A stretch of DNA of 36,655 nucleotides. Source: JAAYGT01 sp050252075 (GTDB taxonomy: Bacteria > Pseudomonadota > Gammaproteobacteria > Burkholderiales > Burkholderiaceae_B). The position numbers were made by a program, and so were the translations under genes. Position 1 is the stretch's first letter, and the number at the start of each line of letters is the position of its first letter. Below the pieces are notes generated by a model. That model had not been told where the DNA came from and did not search any database. It was given only the letters and a program-made list of their open reading frames with translations. Positions 9,062 to 17,225 of this stretch are shown here, piece after piece. Where the stretch lies: positions 1 through 36,655 of the forward strand of contig JBFWLP010000024.1 in assembly GCA_050252075.1 (NCBI GenBank), read 5' to 3'.

Positions 9062-9517
9062 AGGGTTTCCTTTCTCAGTTAAATAACGACAAGCGCTCAG
9101 CGCAGCCGTCAGACCGGGTGTGGGCGCAACAAGCAATACGGTGGTATGGATGCAACGTGCGCGCCAAGCACACGATGTATGCGATGTACCAACAACGTGA
9201 TAAAGCATTGAAGGCCCACGAGCGGGGCGTGGGGCGAATTGACCACCTGCCGCGCGGAGCGGCAGGTACGCGCGTAAGCGCCGTGACGTGCGCGCCGGCA
9301 GGCTGCGCGCACCCTAAATGTAAATGCGGGCGTTTGCCCGAAGATAAGTTCAAAGTGTAGCACAGATCTTGTTGTTTTTAAAGAATTTTTTCTTGAACGG
9401 GTTTGCCGGGGGTGGGGCGGGGCCGTAACAGTGATTTAACCGGCTGTGTGGCCGGTAAGCGCCGGGGAGCGGGTACAATCGCGGTTTGTCGTTCACGTTC
9501 TACGTACAGGAAACTTT
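9062..9517. other. 456-base intergenic region: probable long infA leader, then CoA-transferase promoter region
   Basis: No convincing gene was found here on either strand. On the minus strand, TTTAAA (9382-9377), a 17-base spacer and TACACT (9359-9354) could be a promoter for infA, which would give a leader of roughly 285 bases. That leader would contain a perfect 9-bp stem with a 5-base loop at 9245-9267 and a GGGC...GCCC hairpin near 9329-9340. On the plus strand, TACAAT at 9474-9479 could be the -10 box for the CoA-transferase, but no good -35 is visible. An AT-rich tract lies at 9369-9400. No known riboswitch pattern was recognised. Confidence 0.4.
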
Positions 9518-10717
9518 ATGAGCAGCCGCCATGCCCCGTTAGCCGGCGTCCGAGTGCTGGACCTTTCCCGTGTCCTTGCCGGGCCCTGGTGCACCCAGAA
9601 CCTGGCCGATCTGGGGGCCGATGTCATCAAAATCGAACGCCCCGGAACGGGCGACGACACCCGCTCGTGGGGCCCGCCTTACCTGAAAGATGCCGACGGC
9701 AACGACACGACCGAAGCAGCCTACTACCTTAGCGCCAACCGCAACAAGCGCTCTGTTGCCATTGATATCGCCACCCCGGAAGGCGCCCAGCGCGTGCGCG
9801 ACATTGCCCGGCATTGCGACGTTCTGGTGGAAAACTTCAAGGTGGGCGGGCTGAAAAAATATGGCCTGGACTACGACAGTATCCGGGCCGTGAATCCTGG
9901 GCTTATTTACTGCTCGATTACCGGTTTCGGTCAGGACGGCCCCATGGCAAGCCTGCCCGGTTACGACTTCATGATCCAGGGCATGGGCGGGCTCATGAGC
10001 ATCACCGGCGAGCGCGACGACTTGCCGGGCGGCGGCCCGCAAAAGGCCGGCGTGGCCGTGACCGACATCATCACCGGCATGTATGCGGCGCTGGCTGTCA
10101 TGGGGGCGCTGCATGAGCGCCATCGCAGCGGAATGGGCCAGCACATTGATATGGCGTTGCTGGATTGCCACGTGGCCATGCTGGCCAACCAGAATCTGAA
10201 CTACATGACCACCGGCGTTGCGCCCCAGCGAGCCGGCAATGCGCATCAGAACGTGGTGCCTTACCAGGTGTTCGCGGCGTCCGACGGGCATCTGATTGTG
10301 GCGGTGGGCAACGACACGCAATTCAGGGCCTTCACCCAGGCCCTGGGGTGCCCCGAGCTGGGTACGCACCCCCATTTCGCCACCAATTCCCAGCGTCTTA
10401 TTCATCGCGACGAACTGATTCCGCAACTGACCCAGCGCATGGCCACCCGCCGGCGCGATGACTGGATCGCGGTGCTGCAGCAGGTGGGCGTGCCTTGCGG
10501 GCCTATCAACAACCTGCAGCAGGTATTCGAGAATCCGCAGGTCAGGCACCGCCAGATCTGGCAAACCATGTCGCATCCCACCGCCGGCAGCGTACCCACC
10601 ACGGCCAGCCCCATGCGGTTTTCCGACACCCCTGTGCAGTACCGCTTTCCGCCGCCTTTGCTGGGTGAGCACACCGACGAGGTGTTGCGCGAACTGGGCA
10701 TTACGCCCGAGGCATAA
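9518..10717 (+). CDS. Class III (CaiB/BaiF) CoA-transferase
   Basis: Family III CoA-transferases move CoA between acyl-CoA thioesters and free carboxylates; known members act on formyl-, carnitinyl-, succinyl- or mesaconyl-CoA. The 399-residue protein begins MSSRHAPLAGVRVLDLSRVL. It shows the family's GPWCTQNLADLGADVIKIER, the GDDTRSWGPP loop, YYLSANRNKRSVAID, and DVLVENFKVGGLKKYGLDY, whose Asp region matches the catalytic aspartate segment. It also has YCSITGFGQDGP and GVPCGPINNLQQVF. ACAGGAAAC 7 bases upstream fixes the start; an earlier in-frame ATG at 9446 lacks one. The stop abuts the next ATG with no gap, so the next gene is cotranscribed. The substrate cannot be told from the sequence; resemblance to succinyl-CoA-type enzymes is only a guess. 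Confidence 0.92.
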   Translation: MSSRHAPLAGVRVLDLSRVLAGPWCTQNLADLGADVIKIERPGTGDDTRSWGPPYLKDADGNDTTEAAYYLSANRNKRSVAIDIATPEGAQRVRDIARHCDVLVENFKVGGLKKYGLDYDSIRAVNPGLIYCSITGFGQDGPMASLPGYDFMIQGMGGLMSITGERDDLPGGGPQKAGVAVTDIITGMYAALAVMGALHERHRSGMGQHIDMALLDCHVAMLANQNLNYMTTGVAPQRAGNAHQNVVPYQVFAASDGHLIVAVGNDTQFRAFTQALGCPELGTHPHFATNSQRLIHRDELIPQLTQRMATRRRDDWIAVLQQVGVPCGPINNLQQVFENPQVRHRQIWQTMSHPTAGSVPTTASPMRFSDTPVQYRFPPPLLGEHTDEVLRELGITPEA

Positions 10718-11347
10718 ATGGTGGCCGTTCCCCCCCGCGCTTCGCCGCGCAAGAAAATGGGCCGCCCGCCGGCCACCGACAACCCGCGGCGCCAGATCGT
10801 GCGGGCGGCGGCCCGGCTGTTCGCTGAAAAAGGCTACGAGGCCAGCTCGCTGGGCGAACTGGCCGCCCTGACAGGCACCTCGAAAGCGGGCATTTACCAT
10901 TACTTTGCCACGAAGCAGCAAATTTACGACGCCATCATTCTTGATGTTCTTGGCGGCCTGACACAAGAGGTGCGCCGGGCGGTGGCCACCGAAGCGGCGC
11001 CTGCCGCGCGTTTACGCGCCTTCATGTTGGGGCACGCACGGTTTTTTCAGGCCCATTACTACGAGTTCGTGGCCATGCTGATCGGTTTCAGCGGTATGGC
11101 AACGCCCGACATGAAACAGGAAGCCAATCGTCTGCGCGACGAGCACGAACAGTTGTTACGTACAATTGTGCAACACGGGCTGGACACCGGACAGTTTTCG
11201 GGCAGCAGTGCCGCCACCACGGCGCGGGCGGTGTTGTCCATGCTGAACTGGATGGTGCGCTGGTACCGGCCCGATGGAAAAGAGCGTGCCGAAACGTTTG
11301 CAATGGATTACTATCACTTGATTGTTCAGGGGTTGCTGCCCCGTTAG
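10718..11347 (+). CDS. TetR/AcrR family transcriptional regulator
   Basis: The 209-residue protein has a basic N-terminal arm (residues 1-25), then a typical TetR helix-turn-helix: IVRAAARLFAEKGYEASSLG, ELAALTGTSKAGIYHYFATK and QQIYDAII (about 27-73). The C-terminal ligand domain is helical and not diagnostic. The ATG follows the CoA-transferase stop directly, and the gene's stop overlaps or abuts the start of the exporter gene. It probably regulates this three-gene run in response to an acyl-CoA or related compound. TetR repressors of acyl-CoA pathways often have this arrangement, but the ligand is unknown. Confidence 0.9.
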   Translation: MVAVPPRASPRKKMGRPPATDNPRRQIVRAAARLFAEKGYEASSLGELAALTGTSKAGIYHYFATKQQIYDAIILDVLGGLTQEVRRAVATEAAPAARLRAFMLGHARFFQAHYYEFVAMLIGFSGMATPDMKQEANRLRDEHEQLLRTIVQHGLDTGQFSGSSAATTARAVLSMLNWMVRWYRPDGKERAETFAMDYYHLIVQGLLPR

Positions 11348-11364
11348 TGCCAGGAGACCCCGTA

Positions 11365-12288
11365 GTGATTCCGCCCCGCATGCAACTGCTTCTCATACTG
11401 ACGATGGCGGGCTGGGGGCTGAACATCTCCATTCTGAAAACACTCACCCAGCACTACGATATTCTGCAGTTGTCGGCGAATCGCATGAGCATCGGGGCGA
11501 TATTTGTCGTTCTGGCCATGTTCTCTTCACGCCAGCCCATGCCGTTTCGCCAGGTTACCCCCCGCCAGTGGGTGTTGTTCGCCATTTGCGGCGCCATGAT
11601 GGTGTACCTGAATCAAATCCTGTTCATTACGGGCATGAACTACACCTCGGCCACCAACGGGGCGCTGATCATGGCCATTGGCCCCCTGCTGGCGTCACTG
11701 ATGGCGGCGGCCGTGTTCCGGGAAGCCCTGACGCGCCAGCGCCTGATCGGTGTAGCGCTGGGCTTTGGCGGGGTATTTGCCGTGGTAGTCGGGGGCTCGG
11801 GCGGCAATGCCGCTCTGGCCGGGTGGGGCGACCTGATCATTTTCGCCGCCGTGTCCACGTTTATCGGCGGCGGAATGTTCATACAAAGTCTTACCCGCCA
11901 CTTTAATACGCTGTTTGTCACCAGCATTATTTACGTCATTGGCGCCACCATGCTGCTGGTGCACGTTACCCTGCTCGATCCCGGCGTATGGACCTTTGCG
12001 CGCCTGGCGCCGGGTTTCTGGCCGACCGTGCTGATGGTGGTGTCCGGCCTGGTGTTCACCGCCATCTGTAATCTGTTCTGGAACCGTGCCATCAGCGAAT
12101 ACGGGGCCGCGCGTATTTCGGTCTACCAGTACTGGGTGCCGCTGTTTGGCGTGGGCTTTGCCACGGCATTGCTGGGCGAACCCTTTTCGGTGTGGCACTG
12201 GGTGGGTATGGCCGGCATTATGCTGGGTACCTGGCTGGGCGCCAAAGCGCCGTCACGCCGGCCCGGCAAACCCGGTGCGTCCGCGTAA
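11365..12288 (+). CDS. EamA-family (DMT superfamily) transporter
   Basis: This is an inner-membrane protein of about 307 residues with ten predicted hydrophobic segments arranged as two EamA halves. The first is near MQLLLILTMAGWGLNISIL and ends around NGALIMAIGPLLASLMAAAV. The second runs from GDLIIFAAVSTFIGGGMFIQ to FGVGFATALLGEPFSVWHWV. DMT proteins usually export metabolites or amino acids. The chosen start is the GTG at 11365, 8 bases after an AGGAGA ribosome site. A GTG at 11347 that overlaps the TetR stop is in the same frame, but its ribosome site would lie inside the gene. It probably exports a product or toxic intermediate linked to the CoA-transferase. Confidence 0.88.
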   Translation: MIPPRMQLLLILTMAGWGLNISILKTLTQHYDILQLSANRMSIGAIFVVLAMFSSRQPMPFRQVTPRQWVLFAICGAMMVYLNQILFITGMNYTSATNGALIMAIGPLLASLMAAAVFREALTRQRLIGVALGFGGVFAVVVGGSGGNAALAGWGDLIIFAAVSTFIGGGMFIQSLTRHFNTLFVTSIIYVIGATMLLVHVTLLDPGVWTFARLAPGFWPTVLMVVSGLVFTAICNLFWNRAISEYGAARISVYQYWVPLFGVGFATALLGEPFSVWHWVGMAGIMLGTWLGAKAPSRRPGKPGASA

Positions 12289-12291
12289 GCC

Positions 12292-12297
12292 TATAAT
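12292..12297 (+). promoter_or_regulatory. Candidate -10 box upstream of rfbB
   Basis: A perfect TATAAT lies 37 bases before the rfbB start, directly after the exporter gene ends. No good -35 hexamer is seen at the right distance, so the promoter would need an activator or would be weak. The ribosome site AGGGG lies just before the rfbB ATG. Confidence 0.4.
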
Positions 12298-12333
12298 TTT
12301 CCCTTTGCGTTTATTGTTATCCCAGGGGTTGGC

Positions 12334-13392
12334 ATGAAAATTCTGGTTACCGGCGGTGCCGGTTTTATTGGCTCGGCTGTGGTCCGCCATATTATTCAAA
12401 CGACCCAGGACGCCGTCGTCAATGTCGACAAGCTCACCTATGCCGGGAATCTGGAGTCGCTGGTCAGCGTGGCCGACCACCCGCGCTACGCCTTCGAGCA
12501 TGTGGATATCTGCAACCGGGCCGAACTGGATCGCGTGTTTGCCCGGCATCGCCCCGATGCGGTGATGCACCTGGCGGCCGAATCGCACGTCGACCGCTCG
12601 ATCGACGGCCCGGCAGCCTTCATAGAAACGAATATTGTGGGTACCTATACCCTACTTGAAGCGGCCCGCCAGTACTGGCTGTCACTGAGCGAGCCGGCCA
12701 AGGCGGCCTTCCGCTTTCATCATATTTCCACCGACGAAGTTTATGGCGACCTGGACGGCCCGCACGACCTGTTCACCGAAACCACGCCCTATGCCCCCAG
12801 CTCGCCTTATTCCGCCAGCAAAGCCAGCTCCGACCACCTGGTGCGCGCCTGGCGACGCACTTACGGCTTGCCCACGCTGGTCACCAACTGCTCGAACAAT
12901 TACGGGCCTTACCACTTTCCGGAAAAACTCATTCCCCTGATGATCCTGAATGCCCTGGAAGGCAAACCGCTGCCCGTGTACGGCAAAGGCAACCAAGTGC
13001 GCGACTGGCTGTATGTGGAAGATCATGCGCGCGCCCTGTATACCGTGGTTACCCAAGGCAAAGTGGGTGAAACCTACAACATCGGCGGGCACAACGAAAA
13101 GCAGAATATCCAGGTCGTGCATGCCATTTGCGAGCTGCTCGAAGAACTGGCCCCCGCCAAACCCGCCGGCATAGCCCGCTACACCGACCTGATCACCCAC
13201 GTTACCGACCGTCCCGGCCACGACCTGCGCTACGCCATCGACGCCGGCAAAATACAACGCGAACTCGGCTGGACCCCCCAGGAAACCTTCGACACCGGCC
13301 TGCGCAAAACCGTCCAATGGTACCTCGCCAACAGCCCATGGTGCCAACACGTACAAGACGGCAGCTACCAGCGCCAACGCCTGGGCGTGTAA
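12334..13392 (+). CDS. rfbB: dTDP-glucose 4,6-dehydratase
   Basis: This is the second step of dTDP-L-rhamnose synthesis, converting dTDP-glucose to dTDP-4-keto-6-deoxyglucose with bound NAD. The 352-residue length is typical. The NAD loop TGGAGFIG is at 6-13. The active site Thr133-Asp134-Glu135 is in ISTDEVYGDL, and the Tyr159/Lys163 pair is in SPYSASKAS. NCSNNYGPYHFPEKLIPLMI and YNIGGHNEKQNI are also family hallmarks. It is usually next to rfbD, rfbA and rfbC, but here those genes are about 17.5 kb downstream (30947-33317). The gene end is 3 bases before the first repeat unit of the cluster at 13396. The last 150 bases are rich in C-ending codons (gcc, acc), unlike the start of the gene. 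Confidence 0.96.
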   Translation: MKILVTGGAGFIGSAVVRHIIQTTQDAVVNVDKLTYAGNLESLVSVADHPRYAFEHVDICNRAELDRVFARHRPDAVMHLAAESHVDRSIDGPAAFIETNIVGTYTLLEAARQYWLSLSEPAKAAFRFHHISTDEVYGDLDGPHDLFTETTPYAPSSPYSASKASSDHLVRAWRRTYGLPTLVTNCSNNYGPYHFPEKLIPLMILNALEGKPLPVYGKGNQVRDWLYVEDHARALYTVVTQGKVGETYNIGGHNEKQNIQVVHAICELLEELAPAKPAGIARYTDLITHVTDRPGHDLRYAIDAGKIQRELGWTPQETFDTGLRKTVQWYLANSPWCQHVQDGSYQRQRLGV

Positions 13393-13395
13393 AAG

Positions 13396-13490
13396 TTGGG
13401 GTCAGAGCAAATTTTGGAAAATTTGGGGTCAGAGTAAAGTTGGGGTCAGAGCAAAAATTTGCTCTGACCCCAACTTTACTCTGACCCCAA
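13396..13490. repeat. Repeat cluster A: five copies of TTGGGGTCAGAGYAA, with a perfect 33-bp inverted repeat
   Basis: Three forward units (13396-13410, 13423-13437, 13441-13454 plus the preceding T) face two reverse units (13459-13473, 13476-13490). The arms 13423-13455 and 13458-13490 are perfect reverse complements with a 2-base centre, so the DNA could extrude a cruciform and RNA could form a 33-bp stem. The block 13423-13489 is identical to 18231-18297. It sits between the convergent ends of rfbB and the ThDP enzyme. No T-tract follows on either side, so a role as a classic terminator is not clear. Confidence 0.9.
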
Positions 13491-13504
13491 TTTGCTGCGA
13501 ATTT

Positions 13505-15208
13505 TTATGCAAAATCGGCGATGAGGTCTTTGTAAGAAAGGTCCGATGAAATTCGCGCATCGATAACCGTCGGCACTTCTGATATCAGGGCTTCACGTAG
13601 CGCAGAGCTTAGTTCCTCGGGTGTGTTCACGTTGAAACCCTGGCATCCCATGGCACGCGCAATTGCGGCATGGTCGAAGTCATGAAACTGGGCAGCAAAC
13701 GGGCCTCTGATGTGTGTCGACCAGCCCAACATTTGATTGTTGAATATCACGACAACAATTGGCAACTGGGTTTCTATGGCAGTCATCAGGCCGTTCATGG
13801 ACATTGAGAATCCGCCGTCACCACACACAGCGACAACGGGACGTTCAGGGTGAACTATTTTCGCACCCATCGCGGCCGGTATGGCATACCCCATGGGACC
13901 AGCGCCCGCAGCTTGAAGAAAGCCTCCGGCCTCGCGCGTTTCGTAATAGCGCATCATGAAAATGCGGTTTTCCCCAGCATCACAGCACACAATAGAATTG
14001 GACGGAAGGGTACGCTGCATTTCCGCAATCAATCGTGTTGGTGACATGGGCAATGAGGGGGCTGTCGCCAGGCGGTTTTGCTGCTCAATATAGGGTTGAC
14101 GGTAGAGCTTTGCTCGTTCTTCGCCTTCCCCATTCATGCCTTTGGCGGCCTCGGCAAGACGGTCAAGAGCGACACTGGCCTCGCCAATAATGACATGATC
14201 GGCAGGAAAGCTCCATGATGCGTTACGAGGTTCGATATCAACCTGGATTAGCACTTGACTACCGGGGTTCAGAAGCGCCAGATTTTCGTAAGCAGTGTCA
14301 GAAGCAGATAGCTTTGTTCCAACGGCGACAATGACATCAGCCTCCTTGACACAAGCGTTGGCGGCAGGATGCCCAAATGTGCCGTATAAACCGAGAGAAA
14401 GATTATGGCTTTCAGCGAAGACACCTTTGCCTGAAGGTGAGGTAACCACTGGGATATTCAGTGTTTTGGCAAAAGTGTAAAGCGAAGAATAGGCTTGACC
14501 AATGCGAACTCCGTTGCCGGCAATGACGACAGGTTTCTTGGCCGACGCAAGCGCTAGAGCGGCCTCTTGTACATCTTGTGGGTCAACGTGGCGAGATTTG
14601 CGGGCCAGGTATGCCCGCGTATCGTAAAGGTGTGGAGAGTCAGTGGGTTCGACCAAACCGGTGAATGCCGATATGCTGAACAGAACGGCAACAGGCCCCG
14701 GCTGGCCCGTAAGTGCATGTTTGATGGCTAATTGGGTTGCATGCACGGCAGCGGCTGGATGGTGTGCCTCGAAGACTTGTTTCGTAACCCCTTTAAAGCT
14801 TAATCGAGCATCCCAACTGCCATAGTCTCCTCGGCCGCTTTGATAAGGTCCATGTAACGATAGTTCCGGCGTGTCACTAAAATCGGTTAGCAGTAGTAGA
14901 GGCGAGCTTGATAGCTGAGCTTCGATGGTGCCCAGCAATCCATTGCCCAAAACCCATGGGCCCTGCCCAATCAGTACACCGGGCCTGCCGGTAAGGCGAC
15001 CATAAACTTCCGCCATGGCGCTTCCCAGCGATTCTTCGCGAACCAGAACAGTGCGTATTGAGTCTTGGAATTTTTCGAGTGCAGCCCAGATATGTCCGGA
15101 GTGGCCGCCGGCAATTCCAAAAACAGTATCGATACCCGCCTCTTTCAGAACTTGTACCACAGCGTAGGCTGCAGAAGTGGGGTGTTGCATTAACTGTCTG
15201 GTCGTCAT
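13505..15208 (-). CDS. ThDP-dependent enzyme, acetolactate synthase/2-oxoacid decarboxylase-like
   Basis: The 567-residue protein has the three-domain ThDP fold of the acetolactate synthase/benzoylformate decarboxylase group. Features are an N-terminal pyrimidine-binding domain with the catalytic Glu in VREESLGSAMAEVYGR, a central domain (KKPVVIAGNGVRIG, DVIVAVGTKLSASDTAYEN), and a C-terminal ThDP/Mg motif near residues 461-490 (GDGGFSMSMNGL ending in FNN). The substrate is not identifiable. Enzymes of this group decarboxylate or join 2-oxo acids or acyl-CoAs. It is divergent from a LysR gene (139-base gap) and shares the block with an SDR and a Bug receptor, suggesting a small carboxylate catabolic unit. 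Base composition is lower in GC than the flanks: 27 G+C in the 60 bases from 14281. Confidence 0.88.
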   Translation of the reverse strand: MTTRQLMQHPTSAAYAVVQVLKEAGIDTVFGIAGGHSGHIWAALEKFQDSIRTVLVREESLGSAMAEVYGRLTGRPGVLIGQGPWVLGNGLLGTIEAQLSSSPLLLLTDFSDTPELSLHGPYQSGRGDYGSWDARLSFKGVTKQVFEAHHPAAAVHATQLAIKHALTGQPGPVAVLFSISAFTGLVEPTDSPHLYDTRAYLARKSRHVDPQDVQEAALALASAKKPVVIAGNGVRIGQAYSSLYTFAKTLNIPVVTSPSGKGVFAESHNLSLGLYGTFGHPAANACVKEADVIVAVGTKLSASDTAYENLALLNPGSQVLIQVDIEPRNASWSFPADHVIIGEASVALDRLAEAAKGMNGEGEERAKLYRQPYIEQQNRLATAPSLPMSPTRLIAEMQRTLPSNSIVCCDAGENRIFMMRYYETREAGGFLQAAGAGPMGYAIPAAMGAKIVHPERPVVAVCGDGGFSMSMNGLMTAIETQLPIVVVIFNNQMLGWSTHIRGPFAAQFHDFDHAAIARAMGCQGFNVNTPEELSSALREALISEVPTVIDARISSDLSYKDLIADFA

Positions 15209-15255
15209 TGATGATCTCGTTTATTCGGGTTGGTTGCTTCGCCTAAAATCAAGCC

Positions 15256-15292
15256 CAAATTGTGCTTAGCCCTGAGCTCGAAAGCAATTTTG
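15256..15292. promoter_or_regulatory. Imperfect dyad in divergent ThDP enzyme/LysR promoter region
   Basis: CAAATTGTGCTT (15256-15267) faces AAGCAATTTTG (15282-15292) as an imperfect inverted repeat, in the 139 bases between divergently transcribed genes. LysR regulators commonly bind such AT-rich dyads between their own gene and the target. The assignment is inferred from position and symmetry only. Confidence 0.33.
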
Positions 15293-15347
15293 GAATTTCT
15301 AATACGGTTATAAGCCCATCAAATAAACGTGGCAGGTAAATTAGGTC

Positions 15348-16235
15348 ATGGATCTTCAGCACATACGATCATTTGTCGCCGTTGCCCGCGAGGGAAACCT
15401 GACGCGCGCGTCAGAGCGATTGCATCTTACTCAGCCGGCTGTGAGTATTCAGCTCAAGAATTTTCAGCAGGAGCTCGATCTGACACTCCTGGTAAGAACA
15501 AGCCAGGGCCTTTCGCTCACAGCTGATGGAGAGGAGATTCTTCCTTTAGCTGATCAAGTGCTTGCCGCCGTGCGTAAGCTTCAAGAACGGGCGGCGCACA
15601 TGCAAACCAGCGTTAGCGGTGAGCTGTCCATCGGCACGACCATGAACCCGGAAATCACCCGCCTGGGAAATTTTCTGAATAATCTGGTAATGACGTACCC
15701 GCGGCTACGTACAAAACTGCACCATGGTATGACGGGTCTGGTCAAGAGCGAAGTGCTGAAAGGCAATCTTGACGCCGGCTATTATGTCGCCGGCCCGGAA
15801 GAGACCATGCCGGCCGAGCTTTGTGCCGAATATTTGACGGTCTTCACGCATTACGTAATTGCCCCCAATGGTTGGCGTGCCCGCGTTGAGGGTAAGAGTT
15901 GGAAAGAGTTGGCTGCTCTGCCCTGGATATGGCCATATCCTGACTCGGTGCATAATCGAATTTTGTCTGCAAAGTTTCAAGAGCATGGGCTGATTCCTAA
16001 TATCGTGGCCGAAGCCGATGTAGAGGCCTCGATGATCGATATGGTGCGTTGTGGTATCGGATTGTCGTTAGCCAGGCAGCCCGTGGCCATACGAGAAGAA
16101 GAGGCGCACGGCCTTGTAGTCCTCAAGGAGTTGCCGATGCCTTCCACACTGTACTTTATTGCTTCGGTGCACCGCAAAGACGAACCGTTTGTCGCCGCAG
16201 CATTTGAGGCAGTGCGTTCGGCATTTTCGTCCTAG
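15348..16235 (+). CDS. LysR-type transcriptional regulator
   Basis: The 295-residue length is standard for LysR proteins. The N-terminal winged helix-turn-helix is clear: MDLQHIRSFVAVAREGNLTR, ASERLHLTQPAVSIQLKNFQ and RTSQGLSLTADGEEILPLAD (1-67). The C-terminal effector domain follows from about residue 90 (GELSIGTTMNPEITRLGNFL). It is transcribed away from the ThDP enzyme and lies upstream of the SDR and Bug genes on the same strand, so it probably controls both directions in response to the substrate the Bug protein binds. The sequence shares the lower GC of its block. Confidence 0.93.
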   Translation: MDLQHIRSFVAVAREGNLTRASERLHLTQPAVSIQLKNFQQELDLTLLVRTSQGLSLTADGEEILPLADQVLAAVRKLQERAAHMQTSVSGELSIGTTMNPEITRLGNFLNNLVMTYPRLRTKLHHGMTGLVKSEVLKGNLDAGYYVAGPEETMPAELCAEYLTVFTHYVIAPNGWRARVEGKSWKELAALPWIWPYPDSVHNRILSAKFQEHGLIPNIVAEADVEASMIDMVRCGIGLSLARQPVAIREEEAHGLVVLKELPMPSTLYFIASVHRKDEPFVAAAFEAVRSAFSS

Positions 16236-16315
16236 ATTTTTGTATTTTGCGGGTGACTTTGCGAGTTACATAACAGGTTTAAAAAACGCTTTTAATAATA
16301 TACAAATAGGCGTGC

Positions 16316-16335
16316 AGGCAATGTCTGCCTAGAAT
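16316..16335 (+). promoter_or_regulatory. Perfect dyad overlapping a candidate -10 box upstream of the SDR gene
   Basis: AGGCA-ATGTC-TGCCT (16316-16330) is a perfect 5-bp inverted repeat. The final T begins TAGAAT (16330-16335), which could be a -10 hexamer about 80 bases before the SDR start. There is no matching -35, so activation by the neighbouring LysR protein is plausible. The rest of the 181-base gap (16236-16416) is AT-rich and holds no gene. Confidence 0.33.
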
Positions 16336-16416
16336 GGTTGCATCATCAATGACTCACAGCCAAAAAGTATCAGACGTTTGTTCTGTGAGTATGGCAACTA
16401 TTATTCTGGCGAACGA

Positions 16417-17181
16417 ATGAATTCTGAAAAAACCTTCCGGACAGCACTGGTTACCGGGGCCTGCGGCGGTCTTGGTTCCGCGATTGTCGAACGCTTATGC
16501 AAGGAAGGCCATCGGCTTGTTCTTGTGGACGTTTCCGAGCAGGTTCACGAACAGGCCGATCGCCTGCAGAGTCAAGGTTATACCGCGCGATCCTATGCCT
16601 GCGACATTACGAATGAACAAGGTGTGCTGTCGCTTTTCGAGAGCTTTGATAAAGAAGGCATAAGCATTGATGTTTTGGTAAACAATGCTGGAATTTCGCC
16701 TAAAGTTGCTGGAAAAAGCTTGCCTGCCGAGCAAGTGCCGTTGGCCGAGTGGGAGGCTGTCCTTGCCGTCAATCTGACTGCTCCGTTTTTGCTGAGTCGT
16801 ACAGCGTCGCCTCGGATGCGCAAAAAAGGCTGGGGCAGAATCATCAATATGGCATCTGTCGCTGGTCGTACGCGGTCACTGGTGTCTGGGGCCCATTACT
16901 CGGCCTCGAAAGCGGGTCTTATAGGCTTTTCAAGAATGTTCGCCGCCCAGGTTGCTTCAGATGGCATTACTGTCAATTGCATAGCTCCCGGTACCATCAA
17001 TGCGGGTCTTGGTGGGCAGCTAGATCGTCAAATGACTGATAACTACAAAACCAGCATACCCGTCGGGCGCATCGGAGAGCCAGAGGAGGTCGCTGCTATG
17101 GTCGCCTATCTGGCCAGCGAGGAAACGTCTTTTGTTACCGGCGCTGTATTCGATATTAATGGCGGCTACTTTATGCCCTGA
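16417..17181 (+). CDS. Short-chain dehydrogenase/reductase (FabG-like SDR)
   Basis: This is a 254-residue classical SDR that transfers hydride between NAD(P)H and a carbonyl or alcohol. The cofactor loop TGACGGLGSAI lies near residues 13-23 and the NNAG motif is in VLVNNAGISPK. The catalytic Ser is in NMASVAGRT, and the Tyr-x-x-x-Lys is in HYSASKAGLIGFSR. The end, FVTGAVFDINGGYFMP, matches the FabG type. ATG at 16417 is chosen because it begins MNSEKTFRTALVTG directly before the fold; an upstream in-frame ATG at 16378 would add 13 unrelated residues. Its position between the LysR and Bug genes suggests it processes the product of the ThDP enzyme, for example an aldehyde or hydroxyketone. The substrate is unknown. 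Confidence 0.9.
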   Translation: MNSEKTFRTALVTGACGGLGSAIVERLCKEGHRLVLVDVSEQVHEQADRLQSQGYTARSYACDITNEQGVLSLFESFDKEGISIDVLVNNAGISPKVAGKSLPAEQVPLAEWEAVLAVNLTAPFLLSRTASPRMRKKGWGRIINMASVAGRTRSLVSGAHYSASKAGLIGFSRMFAAQVASDGITVNCIAPGTINAGLGGQLDRQMTDNYKTSIPVGRIGEPEEVAAMVAYLASEETSFVTGAVFDINGGYFMP

Positions 17182-17225
17182 GCGGGGCGTTCCGATTTGA
17201 TGTATCAATCCAGAGGAGAAAAACG

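Noticed and set aside
9446..9517. Earlier start of the CoA-transferase at 9446
   Set aside because: The extension is not family-like and lacks a ribosome site, while ATG 9518 has ACAGGAAAC in front.
9539..10966. Minus-strand open frame of about 475 codons opposite the CoA-transferase
   Set aside because: It is antisense to a clear CoA-transferase gene and has no ribosome site or recognised domain.
13396..13490. Repeat clusters as a CRISPR array
   Set aside because: Units are only 15 bases, spacers are a few bases and alternate in orientation, and there are no cas genes.
13423..13490. Repeat clusters as simple intrinsic terminators
   Set aside because: The stems are strong but no run of T follows on either strand, and copies also occur inside genes.
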